A stretch of 64,000 nucleotides of DNA from JACPNO01 sp963825405 (lineage in GTDB: Bacteria > Acidobacteriota > Terriglobia > Bryobacterales > Bryobacteraceae), in the NCBI GenBank assembly GCA_963825405.1, contig CAWGTB010000011.1, positions 62,001 to 126,000 of the forward strand. Reading direction: 5' to 3'. This document shows, one piece after another, positions 1-8,360 of this stretch (its first letter is position 1; each line of letters begins with the position of its first letter). The translations under genes and the position numbers were made by a program. The notes under the pieces were generated by a model, which searched no databases, was not told the origin of the DNA, and worked only from the letters and a program-made list of their open reading frames with translations.

Positions 1-192
1 ACCGTCGCATTTCTCGAATTTGTCAGCCAGGCGTTCCAGCACAAGCGCAAAACGCTGCGCAACAATTTAGCGCCGGCGCTCGGCAAGTCCGTCGTGGATG
101 CGTGGCCGGAAGCCGGCATGCGCGCCGAGCAATTGTCGCTGGAACAATTCGCCGCGCTCTACCATCGCGCCGCAGCGTCCCTATCCAAATAG
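1..192 (+). CDS. rsmA: 16S rRNA dimethyladenosine transferase RsmA/KsgA, C-terminal end (partial)
   Basis: The window opens inside a plus-strand reading frame that ends with TAG at 190-192, leaving the last 63 residues. The tail reads KRKTLRNNL, then GMRAEQLSLEQFAALY. This is the conserved C-terminal substrate-recognition region of RsmA/KsgA, which dimethylates two adjacent adenines near the 3' end of 16S rRNA. The catalytic Rossmann domain lies upstream of the window. The last 12 bases overlap the end of the convergent GntP permease gene. Confidence rests on two short but characteristic motifs. Confidence 0.85.
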   Translation, partial: TVAFLEFVSQAFQHKRKTLRNNLAPALGKSVVDAWPEAGMRAEQLSLEQFAALYHRAAASLSK

Positions 193-1482
193 CGCCTGCG
201 CCGCCAGCACCAGCGCGAGCCCGGCCAGCGACGTAATCACTTTCATAACGGTCCAGGTCCGCAAGGTCTGCGTCACGGTCATGCCGAAGTATTCGTTCAC
301 CAGCCAGAAACCGGCGTCGTTGACATGCGAGAGCACCGTCCCGCCGCAGCATACCGCGAGCACGATCATCTCCGGCCGGTAACCTGGAATCGATTTCACG
401 AGCGGCGCGATGATACCCGCCGCGGTAATGATGGCGACGGTGGCTGAGCCTTGCGCGATGCGCAGCGCCGCCGCCGTCAGATACGCAACCAGCAGCGGTG
501 AAATGTGAGATTGCGCGAGCGCGCCGCCGAGATACGGGCCGACGCCCGAATCGACGATCACCTGCTTAAACGCCCCTCCGCCGCCGATGATAACCAACAG
601 CGTGCCAATGGGCGCGAGCGAATCCGTCACCAGGCGCAGGACCGCCGCGCGGTCAAGTCCGCGTCGAAAGCCGAAGAAAAGCATCGCCGCAAGCGCCGTC
701 ACCAGCAACGCGGTGAAGGGATGGCCAAACAGTCCGTTGCGCGCGGCCAGAATCAGCAACACTGGCAGCAGCAGAATAAAGATCACCAAAGCCACGGGAG
801 GAGCAGGTTGGCTCGATGCGTCTTTTTCCGGCTGCACCGCCATCGCCGGCACCGGGATGAACATGCGCTTCGCGACCCACCCGCCATATACGATCCCGCC
901 GAGAATCGCCGCCGGAATAGATACGGCCAGTCCATACAAAATGGTCAGGCCCAAATCCGCGCCCAGCAATTGCGCCGCTGCGGCCGGGGCGGGATGCGGA
1001 GGTACTAGCGAATGCGTCGCGCTCAGAGCGGCGGCGATCGGCAATCCAAAGTACAGCAGCGACCGCCGCGATTCCCGCGCCAGACTCCACGCCAGCGGAG
1101 CCAGAATGATGAAACCCACTTCAAAGAAAAGCGGCAGACCAACCAGCAGCGCCGTGATCAGGACAGCCCAGCGCGCGCGCTCGCGTCCGAATTTCCCCAG
1201 CATCCAGTTGGCGACCGCGCTGCCACCGCCGGAATGTTCGACCAGACGCCCGATCATGGCTCCCAGACCGATTACTACAGCAATGAAACCGAGCGCCTCG
1301 CCGAAGCCCGTTTGGATGGATTTCAAGACCGCCGGCGCCGGCATGCCGGCCGCAAGACCGAGCGCCATGCTCGCGATCAGCAATGCCAGAAACGCGTGCA
1401 GCTTGACGACGAGAATCAGAAACAGGAGTAAAGCAATGGACGCGAGCGTCAGGAAAATCAGCGCAGCTCCGGAGACCGGCAC
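181..1482 (-). CDS. GntP-family gluconate/organic acid:H+ symporter
   Basis: A 433-residue integral membrane protein with about 12-14 hydrophobic segments from residue 7 to the C-terminus. The early glycine-rich stretch (GLGAMIGRLVEHSGG, residues ~95-110) and the late GSATVAIITAAGIIAPL segment match the GntP family, inner-membrane permeases that import gluconate or related sugar acids with protons. The start is GTG at 1482, overlapping the TAG stop of the upstream beta-lactamase-like gene by one base (TAGTG), so the two are probably translationally coupled. The substrate cannot be read from sequence, and no gluconate kinase lies nearby. Confidence 0.85.
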   Translation of the reverse strand: MPVSGAALIFLTLASIALLLFLILVVKLHAFLALLIASMALGLAAGMPAPAVLKSIQTGFGEALGFIAVVIGLGAMIGRLVEHSGGGSAVANWMLGKFGRERARWAVLITALLVGLPLFFEVGFIILAPLAWSLARESRRSLLYFGLPIAAALSATHSLVPPHPAPAAAAQLLGADLGLTILYGLAVSIPAAILGGIVYGGWVAKRMFIPVPAMAVQPEKDASSQPAPPVALVIFILLLPVLLILAARNGLFGHPFTALLVTALAAMLFFGFRRGLDRAAVLRLVTDSLAPIGTLLVIIGGGGAFKQVIVDSGVGPYLGGALAQSHISPLLVAYLTAAALRIAQGSATVAIITAAGIIAPLVKSIPGYRPEMIVLAVCCGGTVLSHVNDAGFWLVNEYFGMTVTQTLRTWTVMKVITSLAGLALVLAAQALFG

Positions 1483-2721
1483 TAGTCGACGAGCGATGAA
1501 TTGGCGATGGCCATGAACGCGTTGCGCTCGGTGTTGGCAGCGGGGCGCTGCACCATGAATACTCCCACCAGGTCTTTCGTGGGATCCACCCAGCCCTGCG
1601 TGCCGAATGCGCCGCCATGTCCGTAGGAGCCGATCGAAACCAGAGGCAGCGTGACTTCCGCGACGGGCAAACGCGAGATGGCCCAGGCGAGTCCATAACC
1701 CATGCCGGCGGAGTGCCCGGCTTCAAGATCACCGGTGTGCAGCGCGGTCATCACCTGCACGGTGGAACGCGAAAGAAGCCGCGCGCCGTTGTACGTGCCG
1801 CCGTTCAGCATCATCTGATAAAACGCCGCCATGTCGGCAGCGGTTGAGTAAATGCCGCCTTCCGGAAGCGGATTGCGCGCGCCCTTGCGATAGAGCAGAG
1901 CCCCGCCGCCCAAGGTGTCGTCGCCCATCTTTTTCAGTTTGTCGTGCTCCAGCACGTAGCAGGAAGCGATGCGGTCGAATTTTTCAGCAGGCGGAAAGAA
2001 GTACGAATCCTTCATGCCCAGCGGCTGGAAGATGCGCGACTCCATGAACTTCTCGTAAGGCTGATCGGCGATGACCTCGATAATGCGCCCCAGCGTGGCG
2101 ATGCCGATGTTGCTGTACTGCCACTTGGTGCCCGGCTGGAAATCGAGCGGCTGCTGCGAGCCGACGGCCACAATCTGCGACAGCGGCATTCCCATCCACG
2201 TTTTGAGATCGCCCATCGCGGGAGGATTGTTGGCGTACATGCCGGAGGTATGCGTCAGCAGATCGCGAATGGTGATCGGGCGCGAAGGCTTCACCAGCTT
2301 GCGGGACTTTTCGCCATCGCTGCTCTCGATCACCCACAGCCCGCGAAATTCCGGCAGGTATTTTTCGACCGGATCGCCCACCGCCAGCTTGCCTTCTTCC
2401 TCCAGCATCATGATGCCCACCGCCGTTACCGGCTTGGTCATGGACATGATCTGAAAGATGGTGTCGGCGCGCATCGGTTTCTTCGATTCCAGATCCTGAA
2501 AGCCCACGGCTTCGAAACTCGCCACCGCGCCGTGGCGGGCAACCAGCGTGACCGCGCCCGCAATCGTGCCCTTGTCGACGAAGGATTGCATGCGGACCGG
2601 AATGCGCGCCAGACGCCCGGGATCCATGCCCGCTTTGCCCGCGTTGACAGCGGGAGATGCGGCGGACAAAAGCAGCGGCAAGAATCAAGGACAACGACAA
2701 AGCGCGTTTCAGGCTGGTCAT
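1482..2721 (-). CDS. Class C beta-lactamase-like serine hydrolase, frame-disrupted in the signal peptide
   Basis: Secreted penicillin-binding-protein/AmpC-fold hydrolase of about 412 residues. The active-site motifs are SMTK (SxxK nucleophile and base), YSN (YxN) and a late HGGAFG. These place it in the beta-lactamase/esterase superfamily, whose members include esterases, DD-peptidases and D-aminopeptidases; true antibiotic hydrolysis is not implied. The mature frame has only an internal TTG at 2681, while an ATG at 2721 opens a proper signal sequence (MTSLKRALSLSLIL) in another frame. Removing one base near 2681-2685 joins them as LSLIL-PLLLSAASPA. It is directly coupled to the GntP permease gene downstream. 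Confidence 0.8.
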
Positions 2722-2754
2722 GGAAAACTCCGTGGGGGAATTATAGTCCAAAGT

Positions 2755-2775
2755 GGGGCAGGTCCCCGACCTGCC
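2755..2775. repeat. REP-like palindrome, GGCAGGTC family
   Basis: GGCAGGTC at 2757-2764 and GACCTGCC at 2768-2775 form a perfect 8-bp inverted repeat around CCC, preceded by TGG. It lies between the glcD stop and the start of the beta-lactamase-like gene. A near copy occurs at 45426-45445, so this is a dispersed palindrome rather than a private terminator, although it could fold and attenuate read-through between the two genes. Confidence 0.6.
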
Positions 2776-2793
2776 ATTTTACGGAAGGCAGGC

Positions 2794-4218
2794 TTAGTAC
2801 ACACTGCCGGCTGTTTGACGAATTTCCAGACAGCCCTTGCCCGTCGGCAGGACTTTGCCGGGATTCAGGCGATTGTCGGGATCGAACAACAACTTGAAAC
2901 TCCGCATCATGTCCAACGTTTCGGTGGAAAACAGTTTCGACATGATTTGGTTTTTCTCCATGCCCACGCCGTGTTCGCCGGTGATCGATCCGCCCACCGA
3001 AATGCAGTGCGCGAGAATCTCTTCGCCCGCCGCTTTGGCTTTGTCCAGATCGCCTGCCTTGCGCGCATCGAACAAGATGATGGGATGCATGTTGCCGTCG
3101 CCGGCGTGAAAGATATTGCTGATCGTCAGTCCGTACTTGCGGCCCACTTCGCCGATCACGCGCAGCGTCGGCGCCACTTGCGTGCGCGGCACCACGCCAT
3201 CCTGCACGTAGTAGAAAGGGCTGACGCGGCCCACGGCGCCAAATGCGTTCTTACGGCCCTTCCACAACAGGTCGCGCTCTTCCGCCGTTCGCGCCACGCG
3301 CAATTCCCGCGCCTTGCAAAGCGTCAGCCACTTCGCGAATCTGTTCGACCTGCTCTTCCACCGATTCGCGCAAGCCTTCAAGTTCGATCAGCAGCACCGC
3401 GGCCGCATCCATCGGAAACCCGGCGTGCGTGGCTTCTTCCACCATGCGCAGCATGACGCCGTCGAGCATCTCGACCGCCACCGGCGTGATCGCGCGCGCC
3501 GTGATTTCCGCCACGGTGTCGGCCGCCGCATCGGTGCGTTTCGAAAATCGCCAGCAGCGTTTTCACCAGCTCCGGCTGGCGCATCAGCCGAACCGTGATC
3601 TTCGTGACCAGCGCCATGGTGCCTTCCGAGCCCGTGAGCAAACCGGTGAGATCGTAGCCCGGCGTCGTCCAATTCTTTGCCGCCGGTGGAAAAGACATCG
3701 CCATCCGGCGTCACGAATTCCAGGCCCAGCACGTGGTTGGTAGTGACGCCATAAGCCAGCGTGTGCGGCCCTCCGGCGTTCTCCGCCACATTGCCGCCGA
3801 TGGTGCAGGCGCGCTGGCTCGAAGGATCGGGCGCGTAGAAGTACTGGCGCCCTTGCGTGGCGAGCGTGATATCCAGATTCACGACGCCCGGCTCAACCAC
3901 TGCGCGCTCGTTGGCGTAATCGATTTCCAGAATCCGGTTCATGCGCGCGAAACCGATGATGATTCCGCCGGCGCGCGCAATCGCTCCGCCGCTCAATCCC
4001 GTGCCGGCGCCGCGGCCTACAATCGGCACACCGTACTCGCGGCTGATCTTGACGATCGCGACGACGTCTTCGGTCGAGCGCGGAAAAACCACGATATCGG
4101 GCAGCGCTTTATCCACGCTGCCGTCGTATTCATAAAGCGTGAGATCTTCGGGGCGGTCGAGATAGCCGCGCGGGCCCAGCAGCGCGGCTAAGCGGGCTCT
4201 GGCCTCGGGCGGAAGCAT
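2794..4218 (-). CDS. glcD: FAD-linked glycolate/lactate oxidase subunit GlcD, broken by three frame changes
   Basis: FAD-binding oxidoreductase of the GlcD/VAO family, about 473 residues after repair. The FAD-binding (PCMH) region includes VGRGAGTGLSGG and APDPSSQRACTIGGNVAENAGG. The C-terminal cap includes LLWKGRKNAFGAVGR and HAGDGNMHP, and the protein ends with TGEHGVGMEKN and FDPDNRLNPGKVLP. It would oxidise glycolate or another 2-hydroxyacid. The frame changes near 3665, 3535 and 3300, each time as if one base were extra. Fragments read GGKELDD, then PGYDLTGLLTGSEGT, then DAAADTVAEITARAI, then ARELRVARTAEERD, in the correct family order. glcE and glcF are not adjacent. Confidence 0.85.
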
Positions 4219-4222
4219 GGCT

Positions 4223-4747
4223 TTACAGAAGACTCTTCACGTAGCTCACCAGCCGCTCGTCGTTCCAGTCGGCGTTGCTGATGATCTTCTGCACCACTTT
4301 ACCCTTGGCGTCGATGAGGTACGTTTCCGGATACAGAAAAGTCCCGTACTCGGCGCTAATCTTGTGATCCGGATCGCGCGTTGTCAGAAACGAAAGGCCC
4401 GCCTTCGATAAGAATGTCCGGTAAGCTTTTTCATCCTTGTCGACGCTGACACCGAGCACCACCACGCCCGATTTAGCGAAGCGCCGCTGAAATTCGTTCA
4501 GCGATGGAATCTCCTCGATGCACGGCGGGCACCACGTCGCCCAGAAGTTCAGCACGAGCAGTTTGCCGCCGAAGTCGCTGGTCGAAACGCGTTGTCCGTT
4601 ATCGGTGGTAACCGTAAAGTCAGGCGCGGAGTCTCCCACCGCTACGACTTTTTCGTGAAGCGAAATGAAGATGACGTAGACAAACACGCACAGCAGCGCG
4701 AGGATCATCCCCTGGAGAATTCGCTCCGTTTTGACGGCCTTCATCAA
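4223..4747 (-). CDS. TlpA/ResA-like membrane-anchored thiol-disulfide oxidoreductase
   Basis: A 174-residue protein with one N-terminal membrane segment (about residues 12-32) and a periplasmic thioredoxin-fold domain. The AhpC/TSA-type entry APDFTVTTDNGQ and the active site WATWCPPC are clear, followed by the conserved cis-proline region (YPETYLIDAKG). Family members reduce periplasmic disulfides, often for cytochrome c or cofactor maturation. It ends 5 bases before the glcD start, so they are probably co-transcribed. It is divergent from the pterin operon, whose -35 box falls inside its first codons. Confidence 0.88.
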   Translation of the reverse strand: MMKAVKTERILQGMILALLCVFVYVIFISLHEKVVAVGDSAPDFTVTTDNGQRVSTSDFGGKLLVLNFWATWCPPCIEEIPSLNEFQRRFAKSGVVVLGVSVDKDEKAYRTFLSKAGLSFLTTRDPDHKISAEYGTFLYPETYLIDAKGKVVQKIISNADWNDERLVSYVKSLL

Positions 4748-4760
4748 TAATCCCTATAAT
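4731..4760 (+). promoter_or_regulatory. Sigma-70-type promoter for the PTPS-PTPS-folE operon
   Basis: TTGACG at 4731-4736 (5 of 6 consensus bases) and a perfect TATAAT at 4755-4760 are separated by 18 bp. The predicted start of transcription near 4767 gives a leader of about 40 bases before the ATG at 4806. The -35 element lies within the first codons of the divergent tlpA-like gene. Confidence 0.6.
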
Positions 4761-4805
4761 TTAATTGTATCCTGCTGTTGCCCATCGCATAACAAAAGGT
4801 AGCCG

Positions 4806-5210
4806 ATGCTGATCACCAAACGAGTCGAATTCTCCGCGTCGCACGTCTGCCGCAATCCGGCGCTGTCGGACCGTGAGAATCAGGAACTGTTTGGGATGGC
4901 AGCCAATCCGCACGGACATGGGCACAATTATGTCGTCGATGTGACCCTGGCCGGTGAGCCTGATCCCGTGACCGGCATGGTGATGGATCTCAAGCGCGTG
5001 AAAGAAGTCGTGAACCGCGAGGTTCTGGAACGCTACGATCACCGCTTTTTGAATCACGAGGTCGAGCCTTTTAACCGCATGGTCCCGACGCCGGAGAATA
5101 TCGCCGTGGATATCTGGCGGCGCCTCAAACCCCACCTGACCAGCTTGCATAGCATCCGCGTGTACGAAACCGACGATTTGTTTGTCGATTACTTTGGAGA
5201 GCCGGCGTGA
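4806..5210 (+). CDS. 6-pyruvoyl-tetrahydropterin synthase/QueD-family protein lacking the usual catalytic cysteine
   Basis: A 134-residue tunnel-fold protein. The zinc-binding histidines are present (SASH and GHGHNY), as are the Asp-His pair (YDHRFLN) and the pterin-anchoring glutamate region (VYETDDLFVDY). The position that holds the catalytic Cys in PTPS/QueD enzymes is alanine here: the motif is FGMAANPHGHGHNY, whereas the next gene has YGKCHNPFGHGHNY. A cysteine occurs instead just after the first zinc His (SHVCRNP). It may catalyse a different pterin reaction or act as a partner subunit of the second copy. The stop overlaps the next start by 4 bases. Confidence 0.85.
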   Translation: MLITKRVEFSASHVCRNPALSDRENQELFGMAANPHGHGHNYVVDVTLAGEPDPVTGMVMDLKRVKEVVNREVLERYDHRFLNHEVEPFNRMVPTPENIAVDIWRRLKPHLTSLHSIRVYETDDLFVDYFGEPA

Positions 5211-5644
5211 TACAAGTGACGCGCAAATATCGTTTCGCGGCTTCCCACCGGCTCACCTCGCCGAACCTGTCGGAGAGCGAAAATATCGCGCTATACGGCA
5301 AGTGTCACAACCCCTTCGGGCACGGTCATAACTATGAGTTGGAAGTGAGTGTGCGCGGACCGGTGGATGAGCGCTCGGGACGCGCGGTCGATCCGGTTTG
5401 CCTGGACCGTATCGTGGCTGAGCAAATAGTGGAACCGTTCGACCAACACGATCTGAACACTGAGGTCGAAGTCTTCGCGCACACGGTGCCGACTACTGAA
5501 AATCTGGGCCGCGAAGTCTTCGCGCGCCTGACAGGCGCATGGTGCACAGTTTTCCCGGGCGAATGGCCCAGGCTCGAAAAAATCCGCATCACGGAAACTC
5601 CGCGCAATTTCTTCGAAGTCTCAAGGACCAATGGCCAAGCGTAA
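5207..5644 (+). CDS. 6-pyruvoyl-tetrahydropterin synthase/6-carboxytetrahydropterin synthase family
   Basis: A 145-residue paralogue of the preceding gene with all expected active-site residues: zinc ligands in AASH and GHGHNY, the catalytic Cys in YGKCHNPF, FDQHDLN for the Asp-His pair, and ITETPRNFFEV for pterin anchoring. It acts on 7,8-dihydroneopterin triphosphate, the FolE product, to give 6-pyruvoyl- or 6-carboxy-tetrahydropterin. No queC, queE or queF lies nearby, so a biopterin-like branch is at least as likely as queuosine. It overlaps the upstream gene by 4 bases and folE by 14. Confidence 0.88.
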   Translation: MIQVTRKYRFAASHRLTSPNLSESENIALYGKCHNPFGHGHNYELEVSVRGPVDERSGRAVDPVCLDRIVAEQIVEPFDQHDLNTEVEVFAHTVPTTENLGREVFARLTGAWCTVFPGEWPRLEKIRITETPRNFFEVSRTNGQA

Positions 5645-6218
5645 AGCGGACGAGGGATCGCTCACCCCCCTGATTCGCAAAATCTTGGAGACGCTGGTGG
5701 ACGATGCCGGCCGCGAAGGCCTGGCACGCACGCCGGAGCGCGTGGAGAAATCGCTGCGTTTTCTTACCAGCGGCTACCAGACCGATGTCCGCCAAGTCGT
5801 GAACGACGCGCTGTTCACCGTGAAGTACGACGAGATGGTGATCGTCAAAGATATCGAATTCTTCAGCCTGTGTGAGCATCACCTCCTGCCGTTCTTCGGC
5901 AAGATCCACGTGGCCTATCTGCCCCGAAACCGCGTGATCGGGCTGAGCAAAATTCCGCGCATTGTGGATGTGTTTGCGCGCCGCCTGCAGATTCAGGAGC
6001 GCTTGACGCAGGAGATCGCCCACAGCATCCAGGACATGATCAAACCGATTGGCGTCGGCGTGATCTGCGAAGCGCGCCATTTGTGCATGATGATGCGCGG
6101 CGTCGAAAAACAGCATTCCGGCGCCGTGACGAGCTCGATGTTAGGCGCATTTCGCGCTCGCAAAGAAACGCGCGACGAATTCCTGTCGCTGGTAGCCCAC
6201 AAACCCAACGGCGCCTAG
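5631..6218 (+). CDS. folE: GTP cyclohydrolase I (type IA)
   Basis: A 195-residue homodecameric zinc enzyme that converts GTP to 7,8-dihydroneopterin triphosphate, the first step of folate and biopterin synthesis. Diagnostic motifs are SLCEHHLLPFFGKIHVAYLP (zinc Cys and His), GLSKIPRIVDVFARRLQIQE, and EARHLCMMMRGVEKQ with the second zinc Cys. The length is close to bacterial norms. The start lies inside the upstream PTPS gene, indicating an operon. The TAG stop (6216-6218) is part of the left tip of the 6215-6383 inverted-repeat element. Confidence 0.95.
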   Translation: MAKRKADEGSLTPLIRKILETLVDDAGREGLARTPERVEKSLRFLTSGYQTDVRQVVNDALFTVKYDEMVIVKDIEFFSLCEHHLLPFFGKIHVAYLPRNRVIGLSKIPRIVDVFARRLQIQERLTQEIAHSIQDMIKPIGVGVICEARHLCMMMRGVEKQHSGAVTSSMLGAFRARKETRDEFLSLVAHKPNGA

Positions 6219-6383
6219 AAACAAGGCACTTAAACCCGGGACGGTATACTCCAACCCCGATTCCTTGCTCTCAAAGCCTGCCAAGGCTTTTGTTTTCAAT
6301 CTCTGCATTGCAAATAAAGCGGACAAAAGCCCACAGAAAGGTGTTTGAGTATACTGTCCTCGGTTTAAGTGCTTTGTTTCTAG
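6215..6383. mobile_element. MITE-like element with about 37-bp terminal inverted repeats
   Basis: The left arm 6215-6251 (beginning CTAGAAACAAGGCACTTAAA) and the right arm 6347-6383 (ending TTTAAGTGCTTTGTTTCTAG) are inverted repeats matching at about 33 of 37 positions; weaker pairing extends a few bases inward. The 95-base core has no convincing gene. Both tips are CTAG, either part of the repeat or a 4-bp target duplication. It sits exactly between two convergent genes and supplies the TAG stop codon of each. It could also fold into a long hairpin and act as a bidirectional terminator. No transposase is in the window. Confidence 0.65.
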
Positions 6384-6916
6384 TGCCACGCTGCGCGCAG
6401 CTTCTTGCCGGCGAACGCCACAATCCCTAGAAAAATAGCTAGACTGATTACCACCACCAAAACGCGCCGCGCGGGCGAGAGCTGACGCACCTGCCCCTGC
6501 TGCCGGTTCGGGAAATCGAGCGATATTCGCAACTGCACTTGTGCCGTCCCGCGCCCGTCCTGGCTGTTGTCGACAATCACCGCGTACTCATCCGCCTCCA
6601 GGACTTCGTGCCGCAGCAGCCCGCTTTGCTCAAATGAAGTCGTAGCCAGCGTGTCGTGCCGCCGCCCGTGGCGCATCGCCGCCAACCCCTGTGCATTCAC
6701 CAACCCGACCCGAACCCCGGCCCCCCCGGAAAGCACCTTAAATTCGCATTCCAGGGTCACCGGCGGCTGCTTTAGCACTACCGGTACATAGCGCCAGTCC
6801 GACGCCGGGATGGTGTAGACCTCGTCCATTAGCGTCTGGCGCATACTTTGCGGGGAGGCAGTCACCAGCCACAGCAGGGCAATCCAAGTCATAGCCAACT
6901 TACGCGGGAGAGGCAA
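6380..6916 (-). CDS. Membrane-anchored extracytoplasmic protein with a possible GOLD-like beta domain
   Basis: A 178-residue protein not matched to a named family. It has an N-terminal signal sequence (residues ~8-22), a beta-rich exported middle, one C-terminal membrane helix (about 152-170, RVLVVVISLAIFLGIVAF) and a short basic tail. The middle (EVLEADEYAVIVDNSQDG) loosely resembles GOLD/emp24-type lumenal domains, which is only a shape-level suggestion. The start could be ATG 6916 or the ATG eight codons further in. The TAG stop at 6380-6382 lies in the right tip of the MITE-like element. Confidence 0.6.
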   Translation of the reverse strand: MPLPRKLAMTWIALLWLVTASPQSMRQTLMDEVYTIPASDWRYVPVVLKQPPVTLECEFKVLSGGAGVRVGLVNAQGLAAMRHGRRHDTLATTSFEQSGLLRHEVLEADEYAVIVDNSQDGRGTAQVQLRISLDFPNRQQGQVRQLSPARRVLVVVISLAIFLGIVAFAGKKLRAAWH

Positions 6917-6927
6917 AGGGGGCTAGA

Positions 6928-7860
6928 ATGGGTGACATGAACGACAGTATGGCACAGCGCGGCCAGGCGCTCATGCCACTGGAGCTGCATGGCTGGCGGA
7001 CGGGCGTAAACTGGCTCGCTGCCATTCTGATCTCCTTGCTATTCCTGGTGGCCGGCATCTGGAAGATCACCGATCCAACCGGCGCCGCGGTTCGTCTGGC
7101 GCAAGCCAAAGTCCCTGAAAACCTGAGTCTTCTAGCGGCCCTGCTACTGGGAATTTCAGAAACCTGCGCGGGCGTCCTGGTGCTGGTTCCGCGATTCCGG
7201 CGATGGGGCGCATGGGCGACCGGCGCGCTGCTGCTGGTTTTCATGGTCTATATCGGGGTGAATTACCAGGCCCTACAAGGCGCGGAATGCCAGTGTTTTC
7301 CGTGGGTGAAGCGCGCCGTCGGACCCGGATTTTTCATAGGCGACGCTCTGATGCTCCTGTTAGCCGTGCTGGCCGGCCTTTGGACTCGGCCGCCGGAGAG
7401 CTTGCGGAGCGCGGTCCTGGTGCTTGCCGCAGTCAGCGTATTCGCGGCAGTTTCCTACGGCGCCGCCGTTACCAGCGAGCGAGGCGTGAAAGCCCCGGAA
7501 ACCATCACCGTAGACGGCCAGCCGTTCTCGACCGCGAAGGGCCGCATCTTCATTTATTTTTTCAATCCCGAGTGCGTGCACTGCCTGAACGCCGGCAGGC
7601 GCATGGCGCAGCTCCACTGGCGCAATGTGAAAATCATTGGCGTGGCCACCGAACAGCCGCAATTCGCCGCCGATTTCCTGAAAGATACCGGACTCCAAGC
7701 CGGCATCTCTCCCGACATTCAGATTCTGAAAAAGACGTTTCCCTTTGGCGATCCGCCCGCCGGCGCCGCTATCGAGAACGGCCGCCAGAAACAGGCGATC
7801 ACCCAATTTGAAGGTGACGAGCCTGCCGCAACTTTGAAACGCCTGGGTTTTGTCGATTGA
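6928..7860 (+). CDS. MauE/DoxX-type membrane protein fused to a thioredoxin-like domain
   Basis: A 310-residue fusion. Residues ~25-180 hold five or so membrane helices with a MauE/DoxX-like layout (FLVAGIWKITDP) and a Cys pair in ECQCFPWVKR. Residues ~195-310 form an exported thioredoxin-fold domain whose active site is CVHC in YFFNPECVHCLNAG. Such fusions pass electrons across the membrane to periplasmic thiols. A purine-rich ribosome site (AAAGGGGG) precedes ATG 6928; ATG 6937 is an alternative. The stop overlaps the next gene by 4 bases, suggesting an operon with the DUF3592-like protein. Confidence 0.75.
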   Translation: MGDMNDSMAQRGQALMPLELHGWRTGVNWLAAILISLLFLVAGIWKITDPTGAAVRLAQAKVPENLSLLAALLLGISETCAGVLVLVPRFRRWGAWATGALLLVFMVYIGVNYQALQGAECQCFPWVKRAVGPGFFIGDALMLLLAVLAGLWTRPPESLRSAVLVLAAVSVFAAVSYGAAVTSERGVKAPETITVDGQPFSTAKGRIFIYFFNPECVHCLNAGRRMAQLHWRNVKIIGVATEQPQFAADFLKDTGLQAGISPDIQILKKTFPFGDPPAGAAIENGRQKQAITQFEGDEPAATLKRLGFVD

Positions 7861-8351
7861 CCCCACGGAGTGCCCGCCGGCTGGAACCGGACCGCATGCT
7901 GTGGATTCTGGGCACGCTGGTCTTGAGCGCCGCCACATTCTCCGCCCGCGAGCAAATCACCGTGCTAAGCTCCTGGACCAAAACCGACGGCCAAGTCGCC
8001 GGTAGCGAAATTGTCCGCCGCTTCAGCCCCAAAAACGGGACCGACTATCGCATCCGGGTGACTTTTGAGTTCCAAGCTGACGGCGTTCCGCACTATGCCG
8101 TTGCCTCCTCCTCGCTTGGCTCGAGCGACCTGGCCACAGCCTCTCGCAAGGTGGTGAGTTATCAGGCGGGCAGCCACCATAAGATTTATTACGATCCCGC
8201 CAACCCGGTCGACATGCGTTTCGACGCCGGATACAGCCTCGATTACCTGGCCAAACCGCTGATCATCGCCACGGCGGGAATTCTGTTCGTCATAGCCGGC
8301 ACTGCGGTGCGATTTCTGACGCGGCGGTCTCGACCCGCCGCGCTGCGATAG
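7857..8351 (+). CDS. DUF3592-like membrane protein
   Basis: A 164-residue protein with a membrane segment near the N-terminus, a beta-rich exported domain and a C-terminal helix (PLIIATAGILFVIAGTAV). The central pattern (WTKTDGQVAGSEIV, YRIRVTFEFQADG, then GSHHKIYYDPANP) is typical of DUF3592, whose function is unknown. The longest frame begins with TTG 7857 overlapping the upstream TGA. An internal ATG at 7896 (MLWILGTLVLSAAT) would be a natural membrane-protein start and may be the real one. Confidence 0.65.
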   Translation: MTPRSARRLEPDRMLWILGTLVLSAATFSAREQITVLSSWTKTDGQVAGSEIVRRFSPKNGTDYRIRVTFEFQADGVPHYAVASSSLGSSDLATASRKVVSYQAGSHHKIYYDPANPVDMRFDAGYSLDYLAKPLIIATAGILFVIAGTAVRFLTRRSRPAALR

Positions 8352-8360
8352 AATCTATCC

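Noticed and set aside
6141..6430. Short frames on both strands through the inverted-repeat element
   Set aside because: They merely translate the terminal repeats, giving similar peptides in both directions, and have no start or ribosome site of their own.
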